DNA of 64,000 nt from Paludibaculum sp. (GTDB taxonomy: Bacteria > Acidobacteriota > Terriglobia > Bryobacterales > Bryobacteraceae). Every line of letters starts with the position of its first letter. The stretch's first letter is position 1. Shown in pieces: positions 1 to 7,872 of the stretch. Location: assembly GCA_029973955.1 (NCBI GenBank), contig JARKQJ010000065.1:1-64000 (forward strand), given 5' to 3'. The notes beneath the pieces were generated by a model. That model ran no database searches and was not told where the DNA came from. It saw only the letters and a program-made list of their open reading frames with translations. Made by a program: the position numbers and the translations under genes.

Positions 1-17
1 CAGAGAGACTCGACCAG

Positions 18-167
18 GCAGAGTCTGCCATTGGGCAACACGCAAGGCATCGCAGAGCGGGCCACCCCGTCCAGGGTCTTCGACCGGCGCTGACGCGCCG
101 GCTATCGCCCTGGACTGGGCCCCTGCCCGCCCTGCAGGACACCTAATAGCCCAATGGCAGACTCTGC
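18..167. repeat. Long nested inverted repeat (structured RNA or MITE-like element)
   Basis: A perfect 19-bp inverted repeat (GCAGAGTCTGCCATTGGGC at 18-36; its exact reverse complement at 149-167) encloses further nested stems: GCGGGC 57-62 with GCCCGC 125-130, GTCCAGGG 69-76 with CCCTGGAC 108-115, and CCGGCGC 84-90 with GCGCCGG 95-101 around a TGAC loop. The two halves are separated by an internal loop of about 20 nt per side (37-56 and 131-148). No protein-coding reading is convincing here. The nested pairing suggests a structured RNA, or the footprint of a small inverted-repeat element; no flanking target-site duplication is visible. Transcribed strand unknown. Confidence 0.6.
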
Positions 168-266
168 TGACGCAAAGGTCAACCAAAAAACCCTTGACAC
201 GGGCCAGCCTTCTCATGGAAGGCGTCAGCCTCGGGGCCACAAGTCCCACCCTGCCCCCAGACATGA

Positions 267-296
267 CGAGACCGGAGCCCGCAGGCCCCGGTCTCG
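267..296 (-). terminator. Hairpin downstream of rpoD
   Basis: CGAGACCGG at 267-275 pairs with CCGGTCTCG at 288-296, and the loop can add an inner GCC/GGC stem. It lies 25 bp past the rpoD stop on the minus strand. No clean U-tract follows, so termination is inferred from position and stem strength only. Confidence 0.45.
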
Positions 297-320
297 CATC
301 ATCCAATCACGCTTCTCGAA

Positions 321-1847
321 CTACCGCGCCGCCAGCAGAGCCCGCAGGTGCCGCGCCCGCTCCGGAGACCGTAGCTGCCGTAGCGCCTTCGCCTCAATCT
401 GCCGGATCCGCTCGCGCGTCACATCGAACTGCTGGCCGATCTCTTCCAGCGTGTGCTCGCGCTCGCAGCCGATGCCGAACCGCAGCCGGATGACCTTCTC
501 TTCCTTCGGCGACAGCGTCTTCAGGATGTTGGCCGTCTCGTCCCGCACGTTGGAGTCGATCACGGCGTCCACCGGCGAGCCCACCCAGCGGTCTTCGATC
601 AGGTCGCCCAGCGCGGACTCGCCGTCGCGGCCCACCGGCGTCTCCAGCGACACCGGGTCGCGCGAGATCGTCTTCAGCTTCTGGACCTTCTCCACCGGGA
701 TGTCCATGCGCCGCGAAATCTCTTCGTTCGTCGGCACACGGCCCAGCTCTTTCTCCAACTCGCGCGTGGCACGCAGGAACTTGTTCATCGACTCGTTCAT
801 GTGCACCGGAATGCGGATCGTCCGCGACTGGTCCGCAATCGCGCGCGTGATCGCCTGCCGGATCCACCACGTCGCATAGGTCGAGAACTTGTACCCGCGG
901 CGATACTCGAACTTGTCGGCCGCCCTCATCAGACCGATGTTGCCTTCCTGAATCAGGTCCAACAGGTGCAAACCGCGGTTCACGTACTTCTTCGCCACCG
1001 AAACCACCAGGCGGAGGTTGGCCTCCACCAGGTCTTTCTTGGCCCGTTCCGCTTCGTGCTCGCCTTGCCGGATTACCGTCAGCGAATGCCGCAGATCGCC
1101 GAGCGAAGCCCCCGCCTGCGTCTCGCGCTTCTTGATCTCGCGCTTCAGCTCCCGGATCCGCGCCTGATTCTCCGCCTTCTTTACTTCCAGGCGGCGAATG
1201 TCGCCTTCCAGGTGGTTCATCTCCTCCACCGCTTTCTCAATCGCGGTGGAGAAGAGCCGCCACTTCGGCGACAACCAGGGCATCCGGCGGATGCACTGCG
1301 ACGTCTCGATGCGTGCCCGCTGGAACTTCATCATCGCCTTGCGGTAGGCCTTCTTGTTCGCCACCGCCACGGCTTCCAGCTTGTCCCGCAGCTGCTCCTG
1401 CTTCTTGTACAGCGCAACCAGGGCTTCGAACTCCGCCATCAGCTCCCGCGAGCGCTTCTCGCGCGCCGAGGTGGCCTCTTCCAACTCGCCCAGCTCCACA
1501 AAATCGTCCAGCTCGAACACGCCCTTGCGGATGTTCTCCGCAATGTCCACGATCTGGAGCTGCACCAGAATCGAGCGGCTGATGGCCTTTTGCATCCGGA
1601 GCTTCCCTCGCTCCATCTTGCGGGCCAGGTTGACTTCACCTTCGCGCGTCAGCAAAGGCACGGCGCCCATCTCGCGCAAGTACACGCGGACGGGGTCGTC
1701 CGTATAGATCGACTCTTCTACCGGTTGAGCAGCCTGGAAATCTTCCTCCTGAACGTCTTCGGGATGGAAAAAATTGGCTTCCTCGTCGAAGGGTATCCCC
1801 ATCGCTTCGGTAGAATCGGCTAAAAACTGGTCTTCAAATTGATCCAC
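321..1847 (-). CDS. rpoD: RNA polymerase primary sigma factor (RpoD, sigma-70)
   Basis: Housekeeping sigma factor that directs core RNA polymerase to -10/-35 promoters. The 508-residue product shows region 1.2 ([17 protein letters not shown], around residue 50), a charged non-conserved spacer, region 2 ([42 protein letters not shown] from about 269) and region 4 with the helix-turn-helix ([21 protein letters not shown], about 465-485). The start is GTG at 1847, preceded by GGAGG ten bases upstream. It is transcribed alone; a 363-bp non-coding stretch separates it from nrdR. Presence of full regions 1.2-4 fits the primary sigma rather than an alternative one. Confidence 0.97.
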   Translation of the reverse strand: MDQFEDQFLADSTEAMGIPFDEEANFFHPEDVQEEDFQAAQPVEESIYTDDPVRVYLREMGAVPLLTREGEVNLARKMERGKLRMQKAISRSILVQLQIVDIAENIRKGVFELDDFVELGELEEATSAREKRSRELMAEFEALVALYKKQEQLRDKLEAVAVANKKAYRKAMMKFQRARIETSQCIRRMPWLSPKWRLFSTAIEKAVEEMNHLEGDIRRLEVKKAENQARIRELKREIKKRETQAGASLGDLRHSLTVIRQGEHEAERAKKDLVEANLRLVVSVAKKYVNRGLHLLDLIQEGNIGLMRAADKFEYRRGYKFSTYATWWIRQAITRAIADQSRTIRIPVHMNESMNKFLRATRELEKELGRVPTNEEISRRMDIPVEKVQKLKTISRDPVSLETPVGRDGESALGDLIEDRWVGSPVDAVIDSNVRDETANILKTLSPKEEKVIRLRFGIGCEREHTLEEIGQQFDVTRERIRQIEAKALRQLRSPERARHLRALLAAR

Positions 1848-2110
1848 TTGGGCAGAACCTCCGGGGCTGGCTCAAAGCCTCCCCATAGACGACACTTCGC
1901 GGGGCGCGCGAACCCTACGCGGCGCTCAACCACGAGCTTGCGGCAAAAAAAATTTATCCCTAAAGGAACCTAACGTCTGGAGACAGCCTGCTCACCCGAA
2001 GCAACAGGAGGCCAAGGCCTGATCGGCACAGTCGTCGATGCGAGGCGCGATCATTGTGTTGAATGCCTGGGGTGTGAAGGCAGACGCTCCGAATTAGCAT
2101 AACACGGAAC

Positions 2111-2172
2111 TACTCTTCTGTTAACTCCTATTCGTTAGGATGCCTGCACTTCGAAATAGTTACAGAAGAGTA
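2111..2172. repeat. Inverted repeat in the rpoD-nrdR intergenic region
   Basis: The 1848-2210 gap holds no gene. It contains an almost perfect inverted repeat: TACTCTTCTGTTAACT (2111-2126) against AGTTACAGAAGAGTA (2158-2172), with one unpaired base, and a small inner CCTA/TTAGG pair. The region is AT-richer than its surroundings. It could be an rpoD operator, an RNA hairpin in the rpoD leader, or a nrdR terminator without U-tract. A candidate rpoD -10 (GATAAAT on the minus strand, near 1950-1960) lies nearer the gene. Confidence 0.55.
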
Positions 2173-2210
2173 TGCAAAACTCTCCGCCACACCCCGCCCC
2201 CCGTGGCGCC

Positions 2211-2672
2211 TCAGCCACGCTTCTTGCTCACTAAGTCCTTCAATTCACTGAAGAAAGCCTCCACATCCTGGAAATCCCTGTAGACCGAGGCAAATCTTAC
2301 GTAGGCGATCTTGTCTAGCGCCAGCAGACGGAGCGACAACAGTTCTCCTACCTCTGCCGTAGCAATCTCTCGGTCGACCTTGTCTGCCAGCCTGCTTTCC
2401 ACCTCATCGACCAGTTCCGCCAGCTTCGTCATCGAAACCGGTCGCTTTTCGCAGGCCTTCAGCAGCCCCGACAGCACCTTCTGCCGGTCGAACTTCTCCC
2501 GCCGGCCGTCTTTCTTAACAACCATGTACGGAACTTCATCGATCCGCTCATAGGTGGTGAAGCGCCGCAGACACTGCAGGCACTCCCGGCGGCGGCGAAT
2601 GACGTCGCCTTCCTTGGACTCGCGGGAGTCGATCACACGGTCTTCCTTGAAACCGCAGAAGGGGCAGTTCAA
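2211..2672 (-). CDS. nrdR: Transcriptional repressor NrdR
   Basis: NrdR represses ribonucleotide reductase genes in response to bound ATP/dATP. The 153-residue protein has the family length. An N-terminal zinc ribbon is visible (C3, C6, C31, C34: MNCPFC and ECLQC), followed by an ATP-cone domain from about residue 46 to 136 (VVKKDGRREKFDRQKV onward). The start codon is TTG at 2672, inside a TTGA overlap with the stop of the upstream membrane protein gene, so the two are probably translationally coupled. No ribonucleotide reductase gene occurs in this window. Confidence 0.95.
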   Translation of the reverse strand: MNCPFCGFKEDRVIDSRESKEGDVIRRRRECLQCLRRFTTYERIDEVPYMVVKKDGRREKFDRQKVLSGLLKACEKRPVSMTKLAELVDEVESRLADKVDREIATAEVGELLSLRLLALDKIAYVRFASVYRDFQDVEAFFSELKDLVSKKRG

Positions 2673-3748
2673 GCCGAGGCCTCCTTTTCTATCTCCAGGA
2701 TGCTGCGCCAGGAGAGTCCTTCATAAAACGCCAGCCCCACGCCCACCGGCACGACGCCCACCATCGTGACCGCCCAGGTAATCAGCGCCACCGAGGCCGA
2801 CAGCTCCAGCGGGAGATGGAACAGTTCGTTGAGAACCAGCGTGGCGACAATCTGGAATCCGCCGCCGATCCCCGGCACCTGCACCAGGCTGCCGAATGCC
2901 ACGAACCCGATGTAGGTGAGGATCTCCACCGGCTGCAGCCCGGCGGTCCCGGGAAACGCCAGGAAGACGGATTGAAAGCAGAAGTAGATCACCAGCCACT
3001 CGAGCGCCGACCAGAGCACCAGCAGCGAAGTGGCCCGCGGGCATTGGGCGGAACGCAAGCCGTCCACAACCGCCCGCACCACGCGCTCCACGCGCTCCTG
3101 GTGATGCGCCTTCAGGAAACCGAGCCCCTCGAGAATCCTCGCTTCCAGCCGGGACGAATAAAGCTGCAGCGCCAGCAGCGCCGCGAAGCAGACCGAGCAG
3201 GCAATGGCCGTGATCATCGCCCCGCGCTCAAGGATCCAGTGCAGCGTCGGCCCCACCGTGGGGTGCGTTTGCACCACCGCCGCCAGCGAATAGCCGAACA
3301 ACCCCAGCACGATCAGCGTGTCGTAGATCCGCTCCAGCAGCCAGGCCGCCATTTGAGAGAGGAACGACACCCCGGCGGCGCGCCCGATCAGGTAGGGCCG
3401 CACCAGTTCGCCCGGCCGGCCGAACAGGTAGACCGCCGAAAAGCCGATGGCCGTGGCGCGGAACACCGCCAGGCGCGAGGCCCCCGGCGCGATCGGTTTC
3501 AGCATCACCAGCCAGCGCAGCACGCGAACGTAGTACGAAAGCATGGTAAAAACCCATGCCGCCCCCAGCCACCGCCAGTCGGCGGAAGCCACTGAGCGCA
3601 CGAAGTGTCCGGTGTCGAAGCCGGCCGAGGCGGCGCGATGGTAGAGAAACCACACCGCCAGCGCCAGCAGCAGCAGCGTGAGCCAGAGCCCCGCCCGCAA
3701 ATGCCGGCGGCTCGGGCTGGAGACGGAAGCGGATTCAGGTGAGCCCAT
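2669..3748 (-). CDS. Flippase-like integral membrane protein (LPG synthase TM region / UPF0104 family)
   Basis: A 359-residue polytopic membrane protein with about eight hydrophobic segments, beginning at a TM around residues 20-40 (LWLTLLLLALAVWFLY). The internal motifs GRPGELVRPYLIGR and FLSQMAAWLLERIYDTL, plus PGIGGGFQIVATLVLNELF near the end, are typical of the lysylphosphatidylglycerol-synthetase transmembrane (AglD/YbhN, UPF0104) family, whose members move lipids or lipid-linked sugars across the membrane. It lacks the C-terminal aminoacyl-transferase domain of MprF, so it is a stand-alone flippase-like unit. Substrate unknown. It precedes nrdR with a 4-bp overlap. Confidence 0.8.
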   Translation of the reverse strand: MGSPESASVSSPSRRHLRAGLWLTLLLLALAVWFLYHRAASAGFDTGHFVRSVASADWRWLGAAWVFTMLSYYVRVLRWLVMLKPIAPGASRLAVFRATAIGFSAVYLFGRPGELVRPYLIGRAAGVSFLSQMAAWLLERIYDTLIVLGLFGYSLAAVVQTHPTVGPTLHWILERGAMITAIACSVCFAALLALQLYSSRLEARILEGLGFLKAHHQERVERVVRAVVDGLRSAQCPRATSLLVLWSALEWLVIYFCFQSVFLAFPGTAGLQPVEILTYIGFVAFGSLVQVPGIGGGFQIVATLVLNELFHLPLELSASVALITWAVTMVGVVPVGVGLAFYEGLSWRSILEIEKEASA

Positions 3749-3976
3749 TGTTAAAGCGTCGGACAGGAATACGCCAGACCGCAGGCTCCGCGGCGGAGCG
3801 AATTCGCTTAGAATGAACTCTGACCGCCGGTGCCCGCAAATTCAGCGAACTTCTCATGATAAATCCTCGTTGTACTGACTGGAAGGCAAGAAACGGGAAG
3901 ATTGGAACGCCGGTAGTACCAGTTTCGATGAGTCCCGCCAGCAGCATACGCCTTCCGGAAGGAGCAAGGGGTAGAA

Positions 3977-4654
3977 ATGGCAGCGGGATTCCAACTGGCA
4001 CAGGGGCCCAAACCGGGAGCGGCGACGCTTCCGATGGCGCATCCGGGTGGGATGGGAACCGCGTGGGGCCGCACTGCCGTGAGTGACCTCGATCTTGACA
4101 GCCAACTGGTTGAACGTTGCCTGAGAGGCGACGAGGGCGCCTGGGAAGACCTGGTGAAGGCGCACACGCGCCGTGTCTATTCCATCTGCTACCGCTTCAC
4201 GGGTAAGGACAGCGAAGCGCAGGATCTCACGCAGGAAGTCTTCCTGCGGGTGTTCAAGAGCGTCAAGAGCTTCCGCGCGGGTGAGGGCTCTTTCTCCGTC
4301 TGGCTGTCGCGCCTGACGCGCAACCTCCTGATCGACAACTACCGCCGGACCAAGATGGACCGCGCGACGGATTCGATCGAAGACCAGTTGGCGGTGATGC
4401 AGAACAAGGCGGCCATTGAGAGCCGCACCGACGCGGTGCTGGCCGGCCGCGAGGCTAGCGAAGTATTGCAGGGTGCGTTGGCGAAGCTCTCGCCGGAGCT
4501 GCGGGAGACTGTGATATTGCGCGATTTGGAAGAGATGGAGTACCGGGAGATCGCGCAGGTGCTGGGAGTGCCTGAGGGAACGGTGAAGTCCAGACTGAAC
4601 CGGGGGCGGGCCGAACTGGCGCGGATTCTGCGCAAGCAGAGGGTACTGGTATGA
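3977..4654 (+). CDS. ECF RNA polymerase sigma factor
   Basis: Alternative sigma-70 factor of the extracytoplasmic-function group, 225 residues. Region 2 (WEDLVKAHTRRVYSICYRFTGKDSEAQDLTQEVFLRVF, about 55-95) and region 4 (LSPELRETVILRDLEEMEYREIAQVLGVPEGTVKSRLNRGR, about 175-215) are complete and close together, with no region 3. ATG at 3977 is preceded by AGGGG; a start at a later Met inside the first 30 poorly conserved residues is possible. Its stop overlaps the start of the zinc-finger anti-sigma gene (ATGA), so regulator and antagonist are co-translated. Target promoters are not evident, but the downstream envelope genes are obvious candidates. Confidence 0.93.
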   Translation: MAAGFQLAQGPKPGAATLPMAHPGGMGTAWGRTAVSDLDLDSQLVERCLRGDEGAWEDLVKAHTRRVYSICYRFTGKDSEAQDLTQEVFLRVFKSVKSFRAGEGSFSVWLSRLTRNLLIDNYRRTKMDRATDSIEDQLAVMQNKAAIESRTDAVLAGREASEVLQGALAKLSPELRETVILRDLEEMEYREIAQVLGVPEGTVKSRLNRGRAELARILRKQRVLV

Positions 4655-5295
4655 AGTGCGTCGAACTGGAAGCCCTAATCTGCGATTACGTGGACGGCAC
4701 GCTGTCGCCGGCCGAGCGGGCGACAGTGGAACTGCACCTGGAGACGTGCGCGAGCTGCCGGGAGCTGGTGGAGGATTCACAGGCCGTCCTGGGATTCATG
4801 GAAACGGCCGCCGAAGTGGAGCCGCCGGCAGAGCTGGTGAATACGATCCTGCACGAAGCGCGGCAGGCGCACACGCCGGCGAAGAAGGCGGGCAGTTGGA
4901 TCGGCCGGCTGCTGGAGCCGGTGCTGCAACCGAAGTTCGCCATGGGCATGGCGATGACGATCCTGAGTTTCTCGATGCTGGCGCGATTCGCCGGCATCCA
5001 GATCCGGCCGTTGAAGGCCTCGGATCTGGAACCGGCCAAGGTGTGGATGAGCCTGGAAGACAAGGCGTACCGCACTTGGGAGCGCGGCAAGAAGTATTAC
5101 GAAAGCCTGCGGCTGGTCTACGAAATCCAGCAGACGTTAAGAGACTGGAACGAGACGAGCGAGAATCGGGCTACCGGCAACGGGTCCGCGGCGGCGGGCC
5201 AGGCGCAGCCGGGCACAACTGCCTTGGAGGGGCCGATCGAAGTGAAGCCCCAGGGGGAGACGGATCGAAATAGCAATGGGAGGGCCAAGCCATGA
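4651..5295 (+). CDS. Membrane anti-sigma factor with N-terminal zinc-finger (zf-HC2)
   Basis: 214 residues. The N-terminus carries the HxxxCxxC zinc-binding anti-sigma motif (HLETCASCREL, about residues 29-39), a single hydrophobic segment follows (FAMGMAMTILSFSMLARFAG, about 90-110), and the rest would lie outside the membrane. This is the architecture of ZAS-type anti-sigma factors that hold an ECF sigma at the membrane until a signal arrives. It overlaps the sigma gene by 4 bp upstream and the next membrane-protein gene by 4 bp downstream. The C-terminal tail is Gly/Ala/Glu rich and looks unstructured. Confidence 0.88.
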   Translation: MKCVELEALICDYVDGTLSPAERATVELHLETCASCRELVEDSQAVLGFMETAAEVEPPAELVNTILHEARQAHTPAKKAGSWIGRLLEPVLQPKFAMGMAMTILSFSMLARFAGIQIRPLKASDLEPAKVWMSLEDKAYRTWERGKKYYESLRLVYEIQQTLRDWNETSENRATGNGSAAAGQAQPGTTALEGPIEVKPQGETDRNSNGRAKP

Positions 5296-5963
5296 CGACG
5301 GCCAACGAGACTCCAAAGCCCGTGACGGCCTACTGCCGCGTGTGCGGCAAGCCGTTGACGGAAGAGACGGTGAGGGTGGCGCAGGGCACGGTGTTCTGTG
5401 AAGACCACGCTCCGCAGCCCGGCGCGCCGGAGGCGGCGAGCCCGTATGCGGCGGCGGCTGTTCCGAACCCGGGCGTGAGCCCGGGGCTGGCGTTCCTGCT
5501 GGGCCTGGTGCCGGGCGTGGGCGCGATCTACAACGGGCAGTATGCCAAGGGTCTGGTGCACGTGCTGGTGCTGGGCCTGTTGATCAGCATCATGAGTTCC
5601 GGTTCGGCCAACGGCGGACTGGAGCCGCTGTTCGGGATGCTGATCGGGGTGTTCTACTTCTACATGGCGTTTGAGGCGTACCACACGGCGCGCAAGCGGA
5701 TGCTGGGCGAACCGGTGGACGAGTTCTCCTCGCTGATCCAGATGAAGGGCGGCGAAGGCAAGCTGCCGATGATGCCGGTGATCCTGATCGCGCTGGGCAC
5801 GCTGTTCCTGTTGAACAACCTGGACCTGCTGCAACTGCGGGCGGTGCTGAAGTACTGGCCGGTGCTGTTGATTGCGGCCGGGTGTGCGATGCTCTATCAG
5901 CGGGTGAAGGGCGATGGCGGTGAGACGAACAAGCCGGAGCCGCCGGCGGGAGGTGCGCTGTGA
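5292..5963 (+). CDS. Zinc-ribbon/TM2-like membrane protein with C-terminal LiaI/LiaF-type TM pair
   Basis: 223 residues. A cysteine/histidine cluster at the N-terminus (YCRVCGKPL then VFCEDH, about residues 14-38) resembles a B-box/zinc ribbon. A TM2-like segment follows (LAFLLGLVPGVGAIYNGQYAKG), then further hydrophobic helices and a C-terminal pair (MPVILIALGTLFLLNNLDLL, YWPVLLIAAGCAML) of the DUF5668/LiaI-LiaF type. The same C-terminal pattern recurs in the next two genes. Start ATG overlaps the anti-sigma stop. Function unknown; the context suggests an envelope-stress sensor or effector. Confidence 0.75.
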   Translation: MTTANETPKPVTAYCRVCGKPLTEETVRVAQGTVFCEDHAPQPGAPEAASPYAAAAVPNPGVSPGLAFLLGLVPGVGAIYNGQYAKGLVHVLVLGLLISIMSSGSANGGLEPLFGMLIGVFYFYMAFEAYHTARKRMLGEPVDEFSSLIQMKGGEGKLPMMPVILIALGTLFLLNNLDLLQLRAVLKYWPVLLIAAGCAMLYQRVKGDGGETNKPEPPAGGAL

Positions 5964-6151
5964 ACACCTACCATCTGATGCGCGCGATTCGAGGGCCGCT
6001 GATGTTGATGGCGCTGGGCACGCTGATGTGCCTGCACCGGTTCCAGGACATCAGCTTCGCGAAGACCTGGCCGGCGCTGCTGATTCTACTGGGCGTGCTG
6101 AAGCTGGCCGAGCGGATGACGATGCACGCCGGCACGAGCGGGCAGGCGTAG
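5960..6151 (+). CDS. Small LiaI/LiaF-type (DUF5668) membrane protein
   Basis: 63 residues, essentially one DUF5668 unit: a hydrophobic helix (GPLMLMALGTLMCLHRF), a short polar link and a second helix (TWPALLILLGVLKLAERM). GTG at 5960 overlaps the preceding stop (GTGA), continuing the translational coupling of this operon. Family members occur in cell-envelope stress systems such as LiaF; a specific role cannot be read from the sequence. Confidence 0.75.
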   Translation: MNTYHLMRAIRGPLMLMALGTLMCLHRFQDISFAKTWPALLILLGVLKLAERMTMHAGTSGQA

Positions 6152-6169
6152 AAGAAGGGAGGGACCGCC

Positions 6170-7636
6170 ATGAGAAGGGCAAGCGTAGTGGGGCCTCTGG
6201 TACTGATCGCCATTGGCGTTGTGTTCCTGCTGAAGAACATCCGGCCGGACCTGCCGCTGTTCGATCTGTTCATGACCTACTGGCCGTTCCTGCTGATCGC
6301 GTGGGGCGGGCTGCGGCTGGTGGAAGTGCTGGCGATTCACTTCCGCGGCGGGCAACTGCCGGTGGCGGGGGTGTCGGGCGGCGAGTGGGCGCTGATCATA
6401 GTGCTGTCGATCATCGGATCGTCGGTGTGGGGCGTGCAGCGCTTCACGCATGACAACTTCGGGCGATTCCGGGTGGGCGGCATGGAGGTGTTCGGTGAGA
6501 GCTACGACTACAGCGAGAACCAGCAGGGCTTGAAGCTGGCCGCGAACGGACGGCTGGTGGTGGACAACCCGCGCGGCGCGGTGCGGATCACGGGCGGCGA
6601 AACGGCCGAGGTGAACGTGACGGCGCGCAAGACGGTGCGGGCGATGCAGCGCACCGAGGCGGACAAGGCCAACGAGCAGTCGAAGCTGAAGATCGACACG
6701 GCGGGCACGGTGATGACGATCCAGGGCAACCAGGACCGCGTGGACGGCCCGCGGGTGACGACGGATCTGGAGATCACGGCGCCGAAGGGCACGATGGTGG
6801 AAGTGCGTGGCCACTACGGTGACGTGGAAGTGACTGGCGTGACGAGCGACGTGAAGATCAGCTCGGACAACGCCGGCGTGCGGCTGCAGAACATCGGCGG
6901 CACGGTGAAGGTAGACACGCGCAAGAGCGACATCATCCGGGCTGTGCAAGTGAAGGGCGGCGTGGAGTTGACGGGCCGCGGCCGCGACGTGGAACTGGAA
7001 GAGATCGACGGCCAGGTGGTGGTAAACGGGGCGTACTCGGGCGAGTTGGCCCTGAAGAAGATTTCGAAGCCGGTGCGGTTTGAGAGCTCGAACACCGAGA
7101 TGAGGATGGAGCGGGTGCCGGGCGAGGTGCAGATCTCGCTGTCGACGATCACGGCGACCAACGTGACGGGCCCCGTGGTGTTGAAGGCGAAGTCCAAGGA
7201 CGTGCAGATCACGGACGCCACCGACACGGTGACGCTGGACCTGGACCGCGGGGACATCGAGATCCGGCAGTCGAAGACGCAGGTGGGCCGGATCGATGCG
7301 CGGACGGATTCGGGCGACATCGAACTGGCGCTGCCGGCACAGGCGAAGTTCAGCGTGAATGCGACGACGAAGCGGGGCGAGGTGAGCAACGACTTCGACT
7401 CGAAGCTGCTGACGAGGGAGCAGGACCGCGGCGGATCGATCACGGGTTCGCTGGGCGCTGGGCCGGACATCAAGCTGTCGACGAACCGGGGCGGAGTGAC
7501 GCTGCGGAAGATGAGCGCGGCGGAGGCCGCTTCGCTGATTCCCATGCCGCCGACGCCGGCTGTGCCGGTTCCGCCGGCGCCGCCGGTGGGGAAGATGGCG
7601 CCGGTGCCGCCTCCGGCTCGGGCGAATAACCAGTAG
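6170..7636 (+). CDS. DUF4097-type beta-repeat membrane protein with N-terminal LiaF-like domain
   Basis: 488 residues. The N-terminus is a DUF5668 TM pair (GPLVLIAIGVVFLLKNI, YWPFLLIAWGGLRLVEV) plus a third hydrophobic segment (WALIIVLSIIGSSVWG, about 70-85). From about residue 110 to 455 comes a DUF4097-like array of short strands (for example GDVEVTGVTSDVKISSDNAG, DIEIRQSKTQVGRIDARTDS) expected to form a beta-helix outside the membrane. The C-terminus is Pro/Ala rich. An AGGGAGGGA ribosome site precedes ATG 6170. It closes the ECF operon and is followed by a clear terminator. A surface sensor of envelope state is the likeliest role by analogy with LiaF; ligand unknown. Confidence 0.82.
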   Translation: MRRASVVGPLVLIAIGVVFLLKNIRPDLPLFDLFMTYWPFLLIAWGGLRLVEVLAIHFRGGQLPVAGVSGGEWALIIVLSIIGSSVWGVQRFTHDNFGRFRVGGMEVFGESYDYSENQQGLKLAANGRLVVDNPRGAVRITGGETAEVNVTARKTVRAMQRTEADKANEQSKLKIDTAGTVMTIQGNQDRVDGPRVTTDLEITAPKGTMVEVRGHYGDVEVTGVTSDVKISSDNAGVRLQNIGGTVKVDTRKSDIIRAVQVKGGVELTGRGRDVELEEIDGQVVVNGAYSGELALKKISKPVRFESSNTEMRMERVPGEVQISLSTITATNVTGPVVLKAKSKDVQITDATDTVTLDLDRGDIEIRQSKTQVGRIDARTDSGDIELALPAQAKFSVNATTKRGEVSNDFDSKLLTREQDRGGSITGSLGAGPDIKLSTNRGGVTLRKMSAAEAASLIPMPPTPAVPVPPAPPVGKMAPVPPPARANNQ

Positions 7637-7653
7637 GTTCAGGACGTAGTTAG

Positions 7654-7693
7654 AAGAGGCCGGCTGCCTTCGGGGGCCGGTCTCTTTTGTTTT
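7654..7693 (+). terminator. Intrinsic terminator of the ECF/LiaF-like operon
   Basis: AAGAGGCCGG (7654-7663) pairs with CCGGTCTCTT (7677-7686), one G-T wobble, followed by TTTTGTTTT (7685-7693). It starts 17 bp after the stop of the DUF4097 gene and has the full hairpin-plus-U-tract form. Confidence 0.87.
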
Positions 7694-7727
7694 GGAGGGG
7701 GGCTGGGGGACGTGCTTGACACGGTGG

Positions 7728-7826
7728 CCCCGGGGAGACGGCTTCGCCCCGTGGCCCCGAGACTTCGTCTCGGGGGAAACGGGCTTGGACTTGTGGCCTC
7801 GAGACTTCGTCTCGGGGGAAACGGGC
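7728..7826. repeat. 42-bp hairpin repeat, locus A (two copies plus degenerate copy)
   Basis: Two copies of a unit whose core is the hairpin CCCCGAGAC-TTC-GTCTCGGGG, at 7755-7775 and 7797-7817 (second copy CCTC instead of CCCC), exactly 42 bp apart. A degenerate, shorter copy begins at 7728. The flanks GTGGCC and GGGGGAAACGGG also repeat. The element sits between the convergent DUF4097 and glycerate kinase genes. The same unit with the same period recurs at 11390-11494. Confidence 0.8.
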
Positions 7827-7872
7827 CTCGGGGGAATGCGGCTTCGCTTTGGCTTGTCGGGGGGGATTGGGC

